Origin: Thalassotalea sp. PP2-459
Lineage (GTDB): Bacteria; Pseudomonadota; Gammaproteobacteria; Enterobacterales; Alteromonadaceae
Assembly (NCBI RefSeq): GCF_001913705.1
Contig: NZ_MKQD01000019.1
Location: 1-64,000 of the forward strand
Length of the DNA: 64,000 nt
Direction: 5' to 3'
Within the stretch, counting starts at the first letter, position 1. Each line of letters opens with the position of its first letter. This document shows, piece by piece, positions 29,492 to 39,002 of this stretch. Made by a program: the position numbers and the translations under genes. Below the pieces are notes generated by a model. That model worked only from the letters and a program-made list of their open reading frames with translations. It was not told where the DNA came from and ran no database searches.

Positions 29492-30703
29492 TTATTTAGG
29501 CTCTTTAATCATCCATTTAAACATCATACCTACGCTTGGTTCTTTGCCGTACATAGTCATACCCATTTTAAACATTCTTGCCGCACCTGATCTTAACCAC
29601 GCGGCTAAAGCAATACCTAAGAGCAGCGATAAAAGTGTATGCCATAGCGGCACATCAATGAGCGACATTTTAACTGGCATAGCCACAAATGACGTCAGTG
29701 GTAAGAAGCTTAGCATACTCATCGCCCAACCAGACGCATCATCCATGGTCATAAAAACTAAAGCGACAGGTACCAGTGGTAATAACATCATACTCGTTTT
29801 AGCACTATGATTCGGATCATCTATAGCAGCAGCGACAGCCGCGATAAATGCAGTACTGATGTAAATACCTAAAAGTGAGAAGATAAACAACCAGGGGATA
29901 AACGACCAATCAATCATTGTAAGGTCAATACTTTGATCGTTTATCACAACTGACATAAAAGCATAGCCAAGCAAACCGGTAATACCCGCGGTGACCATCG
30001 CTTTAATCGCATGGAGTAGTTGGCCTAGAATTTTACCATCTATCCAGCTTTGTGCGCTAATACACGAATAGAGTTGTTCTGTTACACGCTGCTGTTTTTC
30101 TCCTGTAATACTTGCAAAGAGTTGTCCGAAAGAGGTAAATATACCGACTGCCATGAGCACTATCATCACGATTGCAATCGTATCGCTAACGTCGTCTTCA
30201 GATTTAATTGCTTGATCAGCGTACTGTTGCGTTATAGCAACAGGTGTTTGTAGCAGTGCTAGCTGATTAGGTTGCAAGTTTAATTGTTGAGCAATAGATT
30301 GACGGTACTGATTTAATACTTCCGTATTCAAGCTGCTATGCCAGCTTTGCTTATCATTTACCGTTAAAATGAGCTGCTGCTGTTCACTTGGATTATTAGA
30401 ACCCATCGCGATAACAGCGTCATATTTACTCTCTTCTTGCTGTAACAATTCAAAGGCTGAAAGCGATGTATTATCAACATATTCAAAAGTAAATTGTCCG
30501 GCATTTTGTAAGACAACGTTTTGACTTGTCAGGGCTATTTGATAAATCGTAATGTCATCATGTTTAACCACTTGCCAAAAGTATACGATTGCTGCAATTG
30601 CAATCATGATCAGCTTTGAAATAAGTTCCTGTTTCCATTTAAAAAAGTGCATAAACTCCCAACAGGTAACGAGCCATACTTGTTTTGATTTGTTAGGCTT
30701 CAT
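29492..30703 (-). CDS. ABC-2 type permease, NatB-like
   Basis: 403 residues: one N-terminal helix (about 25-42), a periplasmic domain of about 125 residues, then five or six helices (about 170-390), the ABC-2_membrane_3 layout of NatB-type sodium or drug exporters. A longer frame reaches 30790 inside the ATPase gene, but the ATG at 30703 follows a GGAG site 9 bases away and gives an 11-base overlap with the ATPase stop, typical of coupled subunits. Substrate not deducible. Confidence 0.85.
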   Translation of the reverse strand: MKPNKSKQVWLVTCWEFMHFFKWKQELISKLIMIAIAAIVYFWQVVKHDDITIYQIALTSQNVVLQNAGQFTFEYVDNTSLSAFELLQQEESKYDAVIAMGSNNPSEQQQLILTVNDKQSWHSSLNTEVLNQYRQSIAQQLNLQPNQLALLQTPVAITQQYADQAIKSEDDVSDTIAIVMIVLMAVGIFTSFGQLFASITGEKQQRVTEQLYSCISAQSWIDGKILGQLLHAIKAMVTAGITGLLGYAFMSVVINDQSIDLTMIDWSFIPWLFIFSLLGIYISTAFIAAVAAAIDDPNHSAKTSMMLLPLVPVALVFMTMDDASGWAMSMLSFLPLTSFVAMPVKMSLIDVPLWHTLLSLLLGIALAAWLRSGAARMFKMGMTMYGKEPSVGMMFKWMIKEPK

Positions 30704-31625
30704 GTGCAATTTCTCCATGTTGTTCAATAGCATCGATATAAATTTGATGTAGATCTCTTTGTTGACATTGAATAGAAGAAAGCGCACCAAGTTTAGTGAG
30801 TTTATCTGTCACGTGGTTTAATTGATCCTTTTCTGCACATGCAACTTGTAATTTCGTATCGTTTATTTGCACAACATCGTCTTTAGGAAATAATTCCGTT
30901 ATTTTTTCCTGATCGATAGCATGTATATAACTCGCGACAACGAGGTTATTACTGCCTAATTGCTGTGTAATTTCACCTAGGGTGCCATAGAAAACGGCTT
31001 CCCCTTTGTTCATGAGTAAGATACGGTCAGCGATTTTTTCAACCATGGCCATTTGGTGGGCACTAAGTAGTACTGTCATACCAAGCTTTTTCAGTTCATG
31101 TAAAAAGGTAACGACTTTTTCTTGGTTGACTGGATCTAAGCCTGAAAAAGGTTCATCGAGTATTATCCATTGAGGTTGATGAATAACAGCGGTGATCAGC
31201 TGTACTTTTTGCTGATTTCCTTTTGATAAGGATTTAAGTTGGTCGCTTTTACGTTCGCTTAAGTCAAATTTTTCTAACCAAAAAGCTGCCTGCTCTTTTG
31301 CATCGCTTTTTGCCATGCCATTTAATTGTGCAAAGTAGCAAATGTTATCGATAACGGATTTCTCCGGATATAAACCACGATCTTCTGGCAAATAACCTAG
31401 TGCCCAATTGGGTATGGCGTCATATTCCACATCGTCTATTGTTACACTAATATTGCCAGCATCTGGCTTTGTAAATCCAGTGAGCATTTTAACTAAAGAA
31501 GATTTACCAGCGCCATTAGGACCTAATAACGCGAATATTTCCCCACGATTAACGTTAAAACTTAAGTGATTTACTGCTTTTACAGTAGCGTACTGCTTTA
31601 ATACTTGATTGACGAGCAACTGCAT
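30693..31625 (-). CDS. ABC transporter ATP-binding protein, NatA-like
   Basis: 310 residues. Walker A GPNGAGKSSL, signature SKGNQQKVQL, Walker B WIILDEPFSGLD and H-loop SAHQM intact; the C-terminal ~85 residues form the extra domain found in NatA and related ABC-2 exporters (DUF4162 position). It works with the overlapping downstream permease. ATG start; promoter in the short gap before the GNAT gene. Confidence 0.92.
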   Translation of the reverse strand: MQLLVNQVLKQYATVKAVNHLSFNVNRGEIFALLGPNGAGKSSLVKMLTGFTKPDAGNISVTIDDVEYDAIPNWALGYLPEDRGLYPEKSVIDNICYFAQLNGMAKSDAKEQAAFWLEKFDLSERKSDQLKSLSKGNQQKVQLITAVIHQPQWIILDEPFSGLDPVNQEKVVTFLHELKKLGMTVLLSAHQMAMVEKIADRILLMNKGEAVFYGTLGEITQQLGSNNLVVASYIHAIDQEKITELFPKDDVVQINDTKLQVACAEKDQLNHVTDKLTKLGALSSIQCQQRDLHQIYIDAIEQHGEIAHEA

Positions 31626-31679
31626 AAAAATCCTTGTTCTTAGTTATGTGGTCGCTTAGTCGCTACGAAAAGAATTTTA

Positions 31680-32231
31680 TTACAATATATTAAGGTTTTT
31701 ATTAACCTGATAATAGGCAACTTGGCAATCAATTAATTGATCCTTGTGGTGGTATGTTTTTACGTAGTGCATGCCTAGCTTTTTCATGACATTAATTGAG
31801 GCGTGATTGTCTTCATCTGCAATCGCACTAAACTGATTGTAACCCAACTGTAAATGTAAGGATTGCATTACCTGCTGAGCGGCTTCAGTTGCATACCCTT
31901 TCCCCCAGTTGTCCCTAAAGAATCGCCATCCTATTTCTAAATTATCGAGCTCAGGGTGATCTGAAAAAAACTGCATAGGACGAATTAAAATCCAACCTAG
32001 GTAAGTGTTGTCTGTCAGAAGGTTGACTTGCCATAGTCCCCAGCCTTTTTCTTTATTAAGGTAAGCTTCCATTCGTGGTATAAAAACGTGTTCAATTTTT
32101 TCCATTGATGATATTTTCCCGCCAGTAATGAATTTCATCACTTCGGAGTCTTGATCGAGCTGCCATAATAATTGCTTATCGTTTTTATCCATTAAACGAA
32201 AAGATAAACGCTCGCTATTGTTAATGTTCAT
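31680..32231 (-). CDS. GNAT acetyltransferase, RimJ/RimL type
   Basis: 183 residues, one GNAT domain (Acetyltransf_3). N-terminal strand SERLSFRLM, acetyl-CoA-binding loop RDNWGKGYATEAAQQVM and the late NHASINVMKKLGM are characteristic of the RimJ/RimL group, which acetylate protein N-termini, amino acids or small molecules. The actual acceptor is unknown. Separated from ppaC by a strong hairpin, so probably its own transcript. Confidence 0.88.
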   Translation of the reverse strand: MNINNSERLSFRLMDKNDKQLLWQLDQDSEVMKFITGGKISSMEKIEHVFIPRMEAYLNKEKGWGLWQVNLLTDNTYLGWILIRPMQFFSDHPELDNLEIGWRFFRDNWGKGYATEAAQQVMQSLHLQLGYNQFSAIADEDNHASINVMKKLGMHYVKTYHHKDQLIDCQVAYYQVNKNLNIL

Positions 32232-32249
32232 TATCGTTGCCCTGAAACA

Positions 32250-32275
32250 AGAAACTCAGCATTTGCTGAGTTTCT
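32250..32275 (-). terminator. Terminator of ppaC
   Basis: Perfect 12-bp stem AGAAACTCAGCA / TGCTGAGTTTCT with a 2-base (TT) centre. On the minus strand it is followed by TTGTTTC. Lies between the ppaC stop and the GNAT start. Confidence 0.75.
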
Positions 32276-32299
32276 AAAAAAATAAGGTTAACTATACGC

Positions 32300-33220
32300 T
32301 TAAGAAAAAGATTTTTGCAGTGGCGGTACCACTTGTTTCTTACGAGATAGCACACCATCGAGCCATACACGTCCGTCTATAGACGCTTTATCAAACGCAT
32401 TAGCAGTTAAATCGCCATTATCACTTACTATTAACACTTCAGAGCCTTCTTTCATAATGTCGGTTAACAATAACAGTACACTATGGCGATTACCTTCTAC
32501 TTTTAACGCTGCTATATCTGCTTCAAGTTCAGCTTTAATATCATCAAAAATAGCTAAATCGATAACTTCTAATTGCCCAATACCAACTAAGTGGCCGTTC
32601 ATGTCAAAATCTTTAAAGTCACGCAAAACGAGGTCTCGTATTGGTGTGTCTTCAACCGCTGATTTTACTTTGAACATTTCCATACCAAGTGCTTGTGGGT
32701 CGTCAATACCTGCAATTTCAGCCAACGCTTCAACACACTTTATATCAGCAGTGGTACAGGTTGGTGATTTGAAAATAACGGTATCAGATAAGATTGCACA
32801 CATCATAGCGCCAGCGATATCTTTTGGGATAGCGATACCGTGAAAATCGTACATCATTTTGATAATGGTGTTAGTACAGCCAACAGGACGTATCCAGCAT
32901 TCTAATGGCGTAGAAGTAGTAATATCGCCAAGCTTATGATGATCAATAATGCCTAAAATAGTTGCGTCATCGATGTCATCAGGGCCTTGTGTGCGTTCTG
33001 AATGATCAACGATATATAAGCTTTCACCTGCATAACTTAGTTTAAGTTCTGGTTGTTCAAAGCCAAACTTATCTAAGATAAATAGTGTTTCAGGTGATAA
33101 TTCGCCTAAACGGGCGGGTACAGTATGTTCACCAAGTTCGGTTTTTAAATAAGATAAAGCAATTGCTGAACAAATGGAATCTGAGTCAGGGATCTTGTGA
33201 CCGACAACATAATTGGGCAT
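32300..33220 (-). CDS. ppaC: Manganese-dependent inorganic pyrophosphatase
   Basis: 306 residues, the usual family II length. Hydrolyses pyrophosphate to phosphate in the cytoplasm with Mn or Co. The DHH domain is clear: GHKIPDSDSICSAIA, VDHSE, and the signature IIDHHKLGD; the C-terminal DHHA2 domain ends with the substrate loop SRKKQVVPP. Family II enzymes are common in Firmicutes and in marine gammaproteobacteria, where they occur beside or in place of the family I Ppa. ATG start. Confidence 0.96.
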   Translation of the reverse strand: MPNYVVGHKIPDSDSICSAIALSYLKTELGEHTVPARLGELSPETLFILDKFGFEQPELKLSYAGESLYIVDHSERTQGPDDIDDATILGIIDHHKLGDITTSTPLECWIRPVGCTNTIIKMMYDFHGIAIPKDIAGAMMCAILSDTVIFKSPTCTTADIKCVEALAEIAGIDDPQALGMEMFKVKSAVEDTPIRDLVLRDFKDFDMNGHLVGIGQLEVIDLAIFDDIKAELEADIAALKVEGNRHSVLLLLTDIMKEGSEVLIVSDNGDLTANAFDKASIDGRVWLDGVLSRKKQVVPPLQKSFS

Positions 33221-33283
33221 AAATATTTCTCTGTCGTAGTGAGCGATTAAAACGTTATGGGTATTTTAGCAAAATAATGGAGA

Positions 33284-33316
33284 CAAAAAAAAGCCGCTTA
33301 AGCTATAAGCGACTTT
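33284..33316 (-). terminator. Terminator of the DUF1194 PEP-CTERM gene
   Basis: On the minus strand GTCGCTTA-TAGCT-TAAGCGGC (one G-T pair) followed by eight T. Lies just after the stop at 33346. Confidence 0.85.
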
Positions 33317-33345
33317 AATCTTGTTATATCAGCTTTTAATAAAAA

Positions 33346-34080
33346 TTAGCTTCTACGAATACGCGCTAATCCAAATAAAGCTAAACCTACCATAGCAATA
33401 GTACCTGGCTCTGAAACAGTTGCTGAGATTTCTCTGATTAATTTACGCTCAATACCCGCTTGAAAATCCGCAAATGTAGCTGCGTGTAGATGAAAGGCAT
33501 TAAAACCACCAATTACATTGTTTTGATAATATGTGCCAACACCTGCACTACCAATAGTAATACCATTAATAGTGTCAATTCCACCAGCTAATGCATTGTC
33601 TCGTGCCGTTGTAACACTGACACCATCATTATTTGTGCCATCACCCGATACATCCATTACTTGACGAGCGGCATCAAAATCGTTTGTGCCAAATAATGTT
33701 GCGCCAAATGCAATTGCAGAGCCAATACCAGTAGAGCCGCTAAAAGCTCTTGATAGTAATGCTAATTGGTCGGCAAAAGCAATGGCATCTGCTGCGGTAT
33801 CAATCAGTGTCCAATCAACTTGCACGCTTTGCTGACTTGATCCTGACCACTCAAGGTATTGTACAGCGATCTTACCTTCGGTGCCTGCTTCAATCGCTGC
33901 ATGCACGCTTGCAGAGCGAAACGCTTGTTCATAGCCTTGAAGCTGTAATGCATATTCACCGGAATCAACACTACCTGAAACATCGGCGAGAAGTTGTAGT
34001 TCTAAGTCTACAATTGTATTTGCTTGTGCGCTAAGTGCCGTAGCGGCAAATAGTGCAGAGGTTAATAATTTTTTAAACAT
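33346..34080 (-). CDS. DUF1194 (vWA-like) PEP-CTERM protein
   Basis: 244 residues. Signal peptide (about 1-20, ending AQA), a DUF1194/von Willebrand A-like domain with metal-site-type motif LLADVSGSVDSGEY (DxSxS) and DVSGDGTNNDG, and a C-terminal sorting tag VSEPGTIAMVGLALFGLARIRRS. The tag has SEP in place of PEP, within the variation seen in this signal. Expected to be exported and processed by exosortase, then held in or released to the extracellular matrix, perhaps binding metal or protein partners. Preceded by a sigma-54 promoter and the upstream site shared with the gene at 28814. Confidence 0.9.
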   Translation of the reverse strand: MFKKLLTSALFAATALSAQANTIVDLELQLLADVSGSVDSGEYALQLQGYEQAFRSASVHAAIEAGTEGKIAVQYLEWSGSSQQSVQVDWTLIDTAADAIAFADQLALLSRAFSGSTGIGSAIAFGATLFGTNDFDAARQVMDVSGDGTNNDGVSVTTARDNALAGGIDTINGITIGSAGVGTYYQNNVIGGFNAFHLHAATFADFQAGIERKLIREISATVSEPGTIAMVGLALFGLARIRRS

Positions 34081-34119
34081 GTCCTTATACCTTAATAAAT
34101 ATTAAATTCAACTTGAGAT

Positions 34120-34136
34120 TGCACAAAATATGCCAA
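34120..34136 (-). promoter_or_regulatory. Sigma-54 promoter of PEP-CTERM gene 2
   Basis: Minus-strand TTGGCATATTTTGTGCA: GG-N10-GC spacing exact, -24 TTGGCA perfect, -12 GTGCA one mismatch from TTGCA. Predicted start of transcription near 34109, about 30 bases before the ATG at 34080. Confidence 0.7.
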
Positions 34137-34171
34137 GTAAATTAATTACATTTATTCAAGAGGTTAACCAG

Positions 34172-34189
34172 TTTGTACGAATGTACAAA
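34172..34189. promoter_or_regulatory. Palindromic operator candidate
   Basis: TTTGTACGAATGTACAAA, perfect 7-bp arms with a 4-base centre. It lies between the sigma-54 promoter and the upstream activator site of the DUF1194 gene, where a repressor or an IHF-like bending protein would interfere with or help looping. Not present at the other PEP-CTERM promoter. Confidence 0.45.
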
Positions 34190-34197
34190 TAACTTTT

Positions 34198-34215
34198 TGT
34201 AAAGAAAACTGACAC
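34198..34215 (-). promoter_or_regulatory. Candidate enhancer-binding-protein site, PEP-CTERM gene 2
   Basis: Minus-strand GTGTCAGTTTTCTTTACA, 16 of 18 identical to the site at 28664-28681. It sits 63 bp before the -24 GG, against 73 bp at the other gene: the difference is about one helical turn, so the activator would face RNA polymerase from the same side. Confidence 0.6.
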
Positions 34216-34353
34216 ATGATATTAACAAATTTATAGCATCAATCACTGAGGGTTCTGGAAGATATTTATTAGGTGAGCGAACAATAGTGTTGTGAAAAAG
34301 TTAATCACCGTACAAGAAAGAATACGATGATTAACGGTATGTATTTAACAATA

Positions 34354-35322
34354 TTACTTGTAGTAATTTAAGCAGATGTTAACTTCTTCTTCTGAGCCCA
34401 TAATGACTTCAACACGCTGATGAATATCGTCAGGTTCAATGTCCATAATGCGTTCTTGAGACGTAACAGCTAAACCGCCAGCTTGTTCAATAAGGAAGCT
34501 CATAGGGTTAGCTTCATACATTAATCTTAATTTAAAAGGCTTTTTAGGATCTTTACTATCTGCAGGGTAAGTAAAAATGCCACCGCGCGTTAATACACGA
34601 TGAATATCGCCAACCATGGCAGCAATCCAGCGCATATTGAAGTTTTTTTCTCTAGGGCCGGTATCACCCGCTATTAAATCTTGAATATAACGCAGCATTG
34701 GCGGTTGCCAAAACCGTTGGTTTGACATGTTTACTGCAAATTCCTGAGTAGTTTTAGGTACTTGCACATTGCGTTCAACTAATAAAAAACCACCATGAGT
34801 ACGATCTAATACATAAAAATGCGTACCTTTACCTGTTGTCATGACTAACATGGTTGAAGGACCGTACAATACATAACCAGCACATACCTGTTTAGTGCCT
34901 GCTTGTTGGAATTGTGCAGAATCTCCTGCAGGTACATCATCTCGAGCTTCGTGTATTGAAAAGATGGTACCGATTAGCGAATTAATATCAATATTTGAGC
35001 TACCGTCTAATGGGTCAAATGAGACAATAAATTTACCGTTTTCATCACCAACGACAGAATGCTCTTCTTCTTCAGAAGAAATTGCGCGAACAAAACCTGA
35101 CTCAAGCAAAATATCTTTAATGAGTTCATTGGCAACTACGTCGAGTTTTTTTTGTACTTCACCTTGTATATTTTCATCTAGCGTTGAACCCATTAACCCA
35201 CCAAGATGAGCTTGGCTTACACGAAATGATATTTCCTTTGTGGCGGCTAAAATGGTTTTTATTAGGGAAATGAGATCTAATGGCACATTATCTTCACGTA
35301 AAGCAGGGGCAAGTCGTTGCAT
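34354..35322 (-). CDS. fbp: Class 1 fructose-1,6-bisphosphatase
   Basis: 322 residues. Gluconeogenic hydrolysis of fructose 1,6-bisphosphate to fructose 6-phosphate, Mg-dependent, cytoplasmic. Metal-site motif [10 protein letters not shown], the sugar-binding [14 protein letters not shown] and the C-terminal [15 protein letters not shown] are all intact. ATG start. Single gene; the divergent neighbour is a secreted metalloprotease. Confidence 0.96.
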   Translation of the reverse strand: MQRLAPALREDNVPLDLISLIKTILAATKEISFRVSQAHLGGLMGSTLDENIQGEVQKKLDVVANELIKDILLESGFVRAISSEEEEHSVVGDENGKFIVSFDPLDGSSNIDINSLIGTIFSIHEARDDVPAGDSAQFQQAGTKQVCAGYVLYGPSTMLVMTTGKGTHFYVLDRTHGGFLLVERNVQVPKTTQEFAVNMSNQRFWQPPMLRYIQDLIAGDTGPREKNFNMRWIAAMVGDIHRVLTRGGIFTYPADSKDPKKPFKLRLMYEANPMSFLIEQAGGLAVTSQERIMDIEPDDIHQRVEVIMGSEEEVNICLNYYK

Positions 35323-35543
35323 TGTAATACCTAATTTTTTACAGTATGGGTGGTTAAATTGTATAAAATGTACTTTTTATTTATTTTTAAGCGCTTGATG
35401 AATGTGTGTCGAGTCATTTAAGTCGCTTTAAGCGTAGGCGTTTATTTCGCCTATTCTCATTTGATTATAACAATAAAACGGCGTCGCTTTGTAGGTGTAT
35501 TATCTATTTAAGTATGACAATGCTGTTGATAGAAGAGAAAGAA

Positions 35544-37946
35544 ATGAAGCCATTAAACATTGTATTTATTTTACTGTATTGTTTTGTTTTTACTGCGGTC
35601 GCCACTGATGAGTTAACATCTTTTGTCGAAGATAAGCAAAAGCACCAAGGTTTTTTTACCTTTTATTATGATGATGCATCAGGAAAGGTATTCTTAGAGG
35701 TAGCACAACAACAATCGTTTTTATTTCAAAGTGCAATGCCTCACGGTGTTGGCTCAAATGATATTGGTCTTGATCGAGGGCAGTTAGGCCAAACTCGTTT
35801 AGTTGCCTTTGAACGAGTAGGCGATAAAGCCTTATTAAGACAACGCAATACTTATTACCGCGCAGATAGTGATAATGAACTAGAAAAAAAAGCGGTTGAA
35901 CAAGCGTTTGCAAGTGCGGTTATTTGGGGGTTTAACGTTGTTGCTGAAGGGAAACAACGTTACCTTATTGATTACACGCCGTTTCTTTTATCTGATATTC
36001 ATAAATTATCTGCAACGTTAAAGGCACGTAAACAAGGTAACTTTTCTATTGATAATTCTCGAAGCGCCTTTTATGCACCAAGAAGTAAAGCGTTTGAAAA
36101 AAATACTGAATTAGAAGCCACGGTTACTTTTAAAGGTACTGGTGCTGGTCAATATTTAAAGTCGGTAACACCAGACAATAATACGCTAACGGTCAATTTT
36201 CATCATTCATTAATTGCTCTGCCCGATGATCAATATTCCATGCGAAAATTTCATCCGTTCAGTGGTTTCTGGGCGCATAAATTTGCAGATTATGCCTCTG
36301 CGATTGAAGAACCTTTAGTAAAACGCGTGATTAACCGTCATCGATTAGCGAAAAAACAACCAACAGCTACGCTAAGCGAAGCGGTAGAGCCTATTATTTA
36401 TTATTTAGATCCTGGTGTACCAGAGCCGATAAAAAGTGCATTAATTGATGGCGCAATGTGGTGGGATCAAGCTTTTGAAGCGATTGGCTATAAAAATGCC
36501 TTTCAAGTGAAAATGTTACCACCAGATGCTGACCCAATGGATGTACGTTATAACGTTATTCAGTGGGTTCATCGCGCAACAAGAGGATGGTCTTATGGCT
36601 CTTCAGTGGTGGATCCTCGTACGGGAGAAATCATTAAAGGTCATGTTACGTTAGGCTCATTAAGAGTGCGTCAAGATTATTTAATTGCTTTAGGGCTAAC
36701 CTCACCGTTTAGTGATGCAAATACCGATACAACGGCAATGAAAGAAATGGCGTTAGCGAGAATTCGCCAATTATCTGCACATGAAGTCGGGCATACCCTA
36801 GGCATTGCTCATAATTTCTCTGCTAGCAGTAATAATAGAACATCTGTGATGGACTACCCGCACCCTTACATTCGTTTAAACCAAGGTAAAATAGACCTTT
36901 CTAATGCCTATGATGTTAATTTGGGTACGTGGGACAAACATGCTGTTGCCTATGGTTATCAAGATGTTGAGCCTAAAAAAGAACAGCAATATTTGGCAAA
37001 CGTGATAAAAACAGCACAAGAGAAAGGGCTGCAATTTATGTCTGACGCTGACGCCCGTCCTCAATCCGGTGGGCATTCAACTGCTCATTTATGGGATAAT
37101 GGTCAAGACCCCGTTGCAGAATTACAACGCGTGTTAGACATAAGAGCAGTAGCGTTAAAAAATCTTGGGATAAATACTATCCCAGTAGGAACAGCATTAT
37201 CCGAACTAGAGCAAGCATTAGTACCAATCTATAATTTTCATCGCTATCAAGTAGAAGCAGCGGCAAAAATAGTCGCCGGTATTAACTACACTTATCAAGT
37301 ACGTGAGCAACCTTTCGTTAATACTTTAAGCATCGTTGAAGGACAAAAGCAACAAGCGGCGATAAGCCAATTATTAGCGACGTTATCTCCTAATATATTA
37401 ACGCTGCCTAAACATATTGTGGAGCTTATACCGCCAAAAGCATATGGCTATAATCGAGATAGAGAAAGTTTTGCCAGCCAAACAGGGCTCGTGTTTGATG
37501 CTATTTCAGCAGCACAAGCAAGTGCAAAACATACGATTGATCTATTACTCAATAAAGCACGTTTGAGTCGTTTGGCACAGCAATCTGCCTTAGATGATAG
37601 TGTGCCTTCAGTCGCCGAGTTGTTCTCACAATTAATTAATAAAACGATAAAACAGCCCGTGGGCAAAGGTCATGAAATGTTAGTGCAACAGCGTATCAAT
37701 CGTTTAGTTATCGATAAACTAGCACAATTGTGGCAGCAAGAGTCTTTAGTGACAGAAGTTAAAGCAGAGGTGTTTGTTACGTTGAAATCACTTGAAGAAT
37801 GGTTTTTAACGCAAACCGAAGATCATCCTTTAGCTGCACAATATCGTTTGTTATCAACGCAAGTTCCACTGTATTTATCAAACACATTAAAAGTAAAAGA
37901 AAATCGTAAGATTACATTACCGCCTGGCTCACCTATAGGAGCTTAA
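35544..37946 (+). CDS. Secreted zinc-dependent metalloprotease (DUF5117/DUF4953 type)
   Basis: 800 residues. Signal peptide (about 1-21, ending VATD), an N-terminal DUF5117-like beta domain (about 30-190), then a metzincin-like catalytic region with HEVGHTLGIAHNFSAS, the HExxHxxGxxH zinc site, followed by a possible Met-turn (SVMDYP). The C-terminal ~300 residues are helical (DUF4953 position). Exported, probably periplasmic or secreted; substrate unknown. The frame is open from 35406, but the ATG at 35544 begins a clean signal peptide and follows a purine-rich GAAGAG stretch; the ATGs at 35514 and 35520 are alternatives. Confidence 0.87.
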   Translation: MKPLNIVFILLYCFVFTAVATDELTSFVEDKQKHQGFFTFYYDDASGKVFLEVAQQQSFLFQSAMPHGVGSNDIGLDRGQLGQTRLVAFERVGDKALLRQRNTYYRADSDNELEKKAVEQAFASAVIWGFNVVAEGKQRYLIDYTPFLLSDIHKLSATLKARKQGNFSIDNSRSAFYAPRSKAFEKNTELEATVTFKGTGAGQYLKSVTPDNNTLTVNFHHSLIALPDDQYSMRKFHPFSGFWAHKFADYASAIEEPLVKRVINRHRLAKKQPTATLSEAVEPIIYYLDPGVPEPIKSALIDGAMWWDQAFEAIGYKNAFQVKMLPPDADPMDVRYNVIQWVHRATRGWSYGSSVVDPRTGEIIKGHVTLGSLRVRQDYLIALGLTSPFSDANTDTTAMKEMALARIRQLSAHEVGHTLGIAHNFSASSNNRTSVMDYPHPYIRLNQGKIDLSNAYDVNLGTWDKHAVAYGYQDVEPKKEQQYLANVIKTAQEKGLQFMSDADARPQSGGHSTAHLWDNGQDPVAELQRVLDIRAVALKNLGINTIPVGTALSELEQALVPIYNFHRYQVEAAAKIVAGINYTYQVREQPFVNTLSIVEGQKQQAAISQLLATLSPNILTLPKHIVELIPPKAYGYNRDRESFASQTGLVFDAISAAQASAKHTIDLLLNKARLSRLAQQSALDDSVPSVAELFSQLINKTIKQPVGKGHEMLVQQRINRLVIDKLAQLWQQESLVTEVKAEVFVTLKSLEEWFLTQTEDHPLAAQYRLLSTQVPLYLSNTLKVKENRKITLPPGSPIGA

Positions 37947-37971
37947 CTGCTTAGATGAGCGAAAAAGAAAA

Positions 37972-38006
37972 AGCGGCTTAAACGGAAGGAAGTTATTTAA
38001 GCCGCT
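37972..38006 (-). terminator. Terminator of the DMT gene, two-way stem
   Basis: Perfect 11-bp stem AGCGGCTTAAA / TTTAAGCCGCT. On the minus strand it is followed by TTTTTCTTTTTC, so it best serves the convergent DMT gene; the plus-strand protease transcript may use the same stem. Confidence 0.8.
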
Positions 38007-38072
38007 GTGCGTATTGCACGAAATTTTAAGGGCCGTGCTATTTTCACGTTAGTTATTTAGTCAGCCTTGGTA

Positions 38073-38975
38073 TTAGGTTAGTGCAGGTGATTCTTTCACC
38101 GTAATGCGGGGTTTTACAATCAATACTAAATTGCCTAGCATGATGACAATAAAACCGATGATGGTGTACGTATCCCAAGTAAACCCTTCAAAAAATGTTG
38201 AAATAACAACCGCTACCGCAGGAAATAAAATATTTGCATAAGAAGCTTTATGAGCGCCAATTTTTGTTAATAAGCTGAGATAACAACCGAAGGCGATCAC
38301 TGAGCCAAATAATGACAAATATACCAGCGAAGCAACGTAATTAACTGACCAATCAAAGGTAAATGACTTTCCCTGTATCAGTAGTACCAAAGTCATAAAG
38401 AGTGCTCCGTAACCCATTGCCCATGCATTCGCAGGCATAATGGCAAAACCATCCGATTGATTTTTAATCGATAACATATTGCCAAATGATGCCGATAGTG
38501 TGCCAACTAAACACAGTAAAAACCCCCACACAGTGGCATTTGATAGAGAAATTTCACTGGCTTGCGGCCAAAATAAAATCACAATACCTGTGAGTCCTAA
38601 TAGCCCTCCTAGGTAAACTGACGTATCAATTCGCGTACCAAAAAATAGCTTCGCGTTGATGATATTCATGATCATCAGGGTGGAAAATCCAATGCAACTT
38701 AATGCTGAGTTAATCTGTGTTTGTGCATGATACAAAAAATAATAATTCACGCTAAACAAGCAAACCCCAAACAAAGCAAGTTGGTAATGCTGGCGTAAAG
38801 AAAATCGTAATCGTTGTTTTTTTAATAAGCAGTAAATAAAGATCATCACCGAGGCGAGCGCATAGCGATAAACAACTGAAGCTTCAGGTGCTACAACCCC
38901 TAGTTGAAGATGAATAGCAAACCATGTTGAGCCCCAAATTAAAACGGTAATACCATACAGAAAATAGTTGTTCAT
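38073..38975 (-). CDS. EamA/DMT-family transporter
   Basis: 300 residues with ten hydrophobic helices in two EamA halves, starting YGITVLIWGSTWFAIHLQLG, the usual first-helix motif. Family members export amino acids or other metabolites. It is divergent from a MocR-type regulator with a 90-bp shared promoter gap; such pairs usually mean the regulator controls the carrier, so an amino acid or vitamin B6-related compound is a reasonable but unproven substrate. Confidence 0.9.
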   Translation of the reverse strand: MNNYFLYGITVLIWGSTWFAIHLQLGVVAPEASVVYRYALASVMIFIYCLLKKQRLRFSLRQHYQLALFGVCLFSVNYYFLYHAQTQINSALSCIGFSTLMIMNIINAKLFFGTRIDTSVYLGGLLGLTGIVILFWPQASEISLSNATVWGFLLCLVGTLSASFGNMLSIKNQSDGFAIMPANAWAMGYGALFMTLVLLIQGKSFTFDWSVNYVASLVYLSLFGSVIAFGCYLSLLTKIGAHKASYANILFPAVAVVISTFFEGFTWDTYTIIGFIVIMLGNLVLIVKPRITVKESPALT

Positions 38976-39002
38976 GCGTTGTCATTATAAAGCTAATTTT
39001 TG

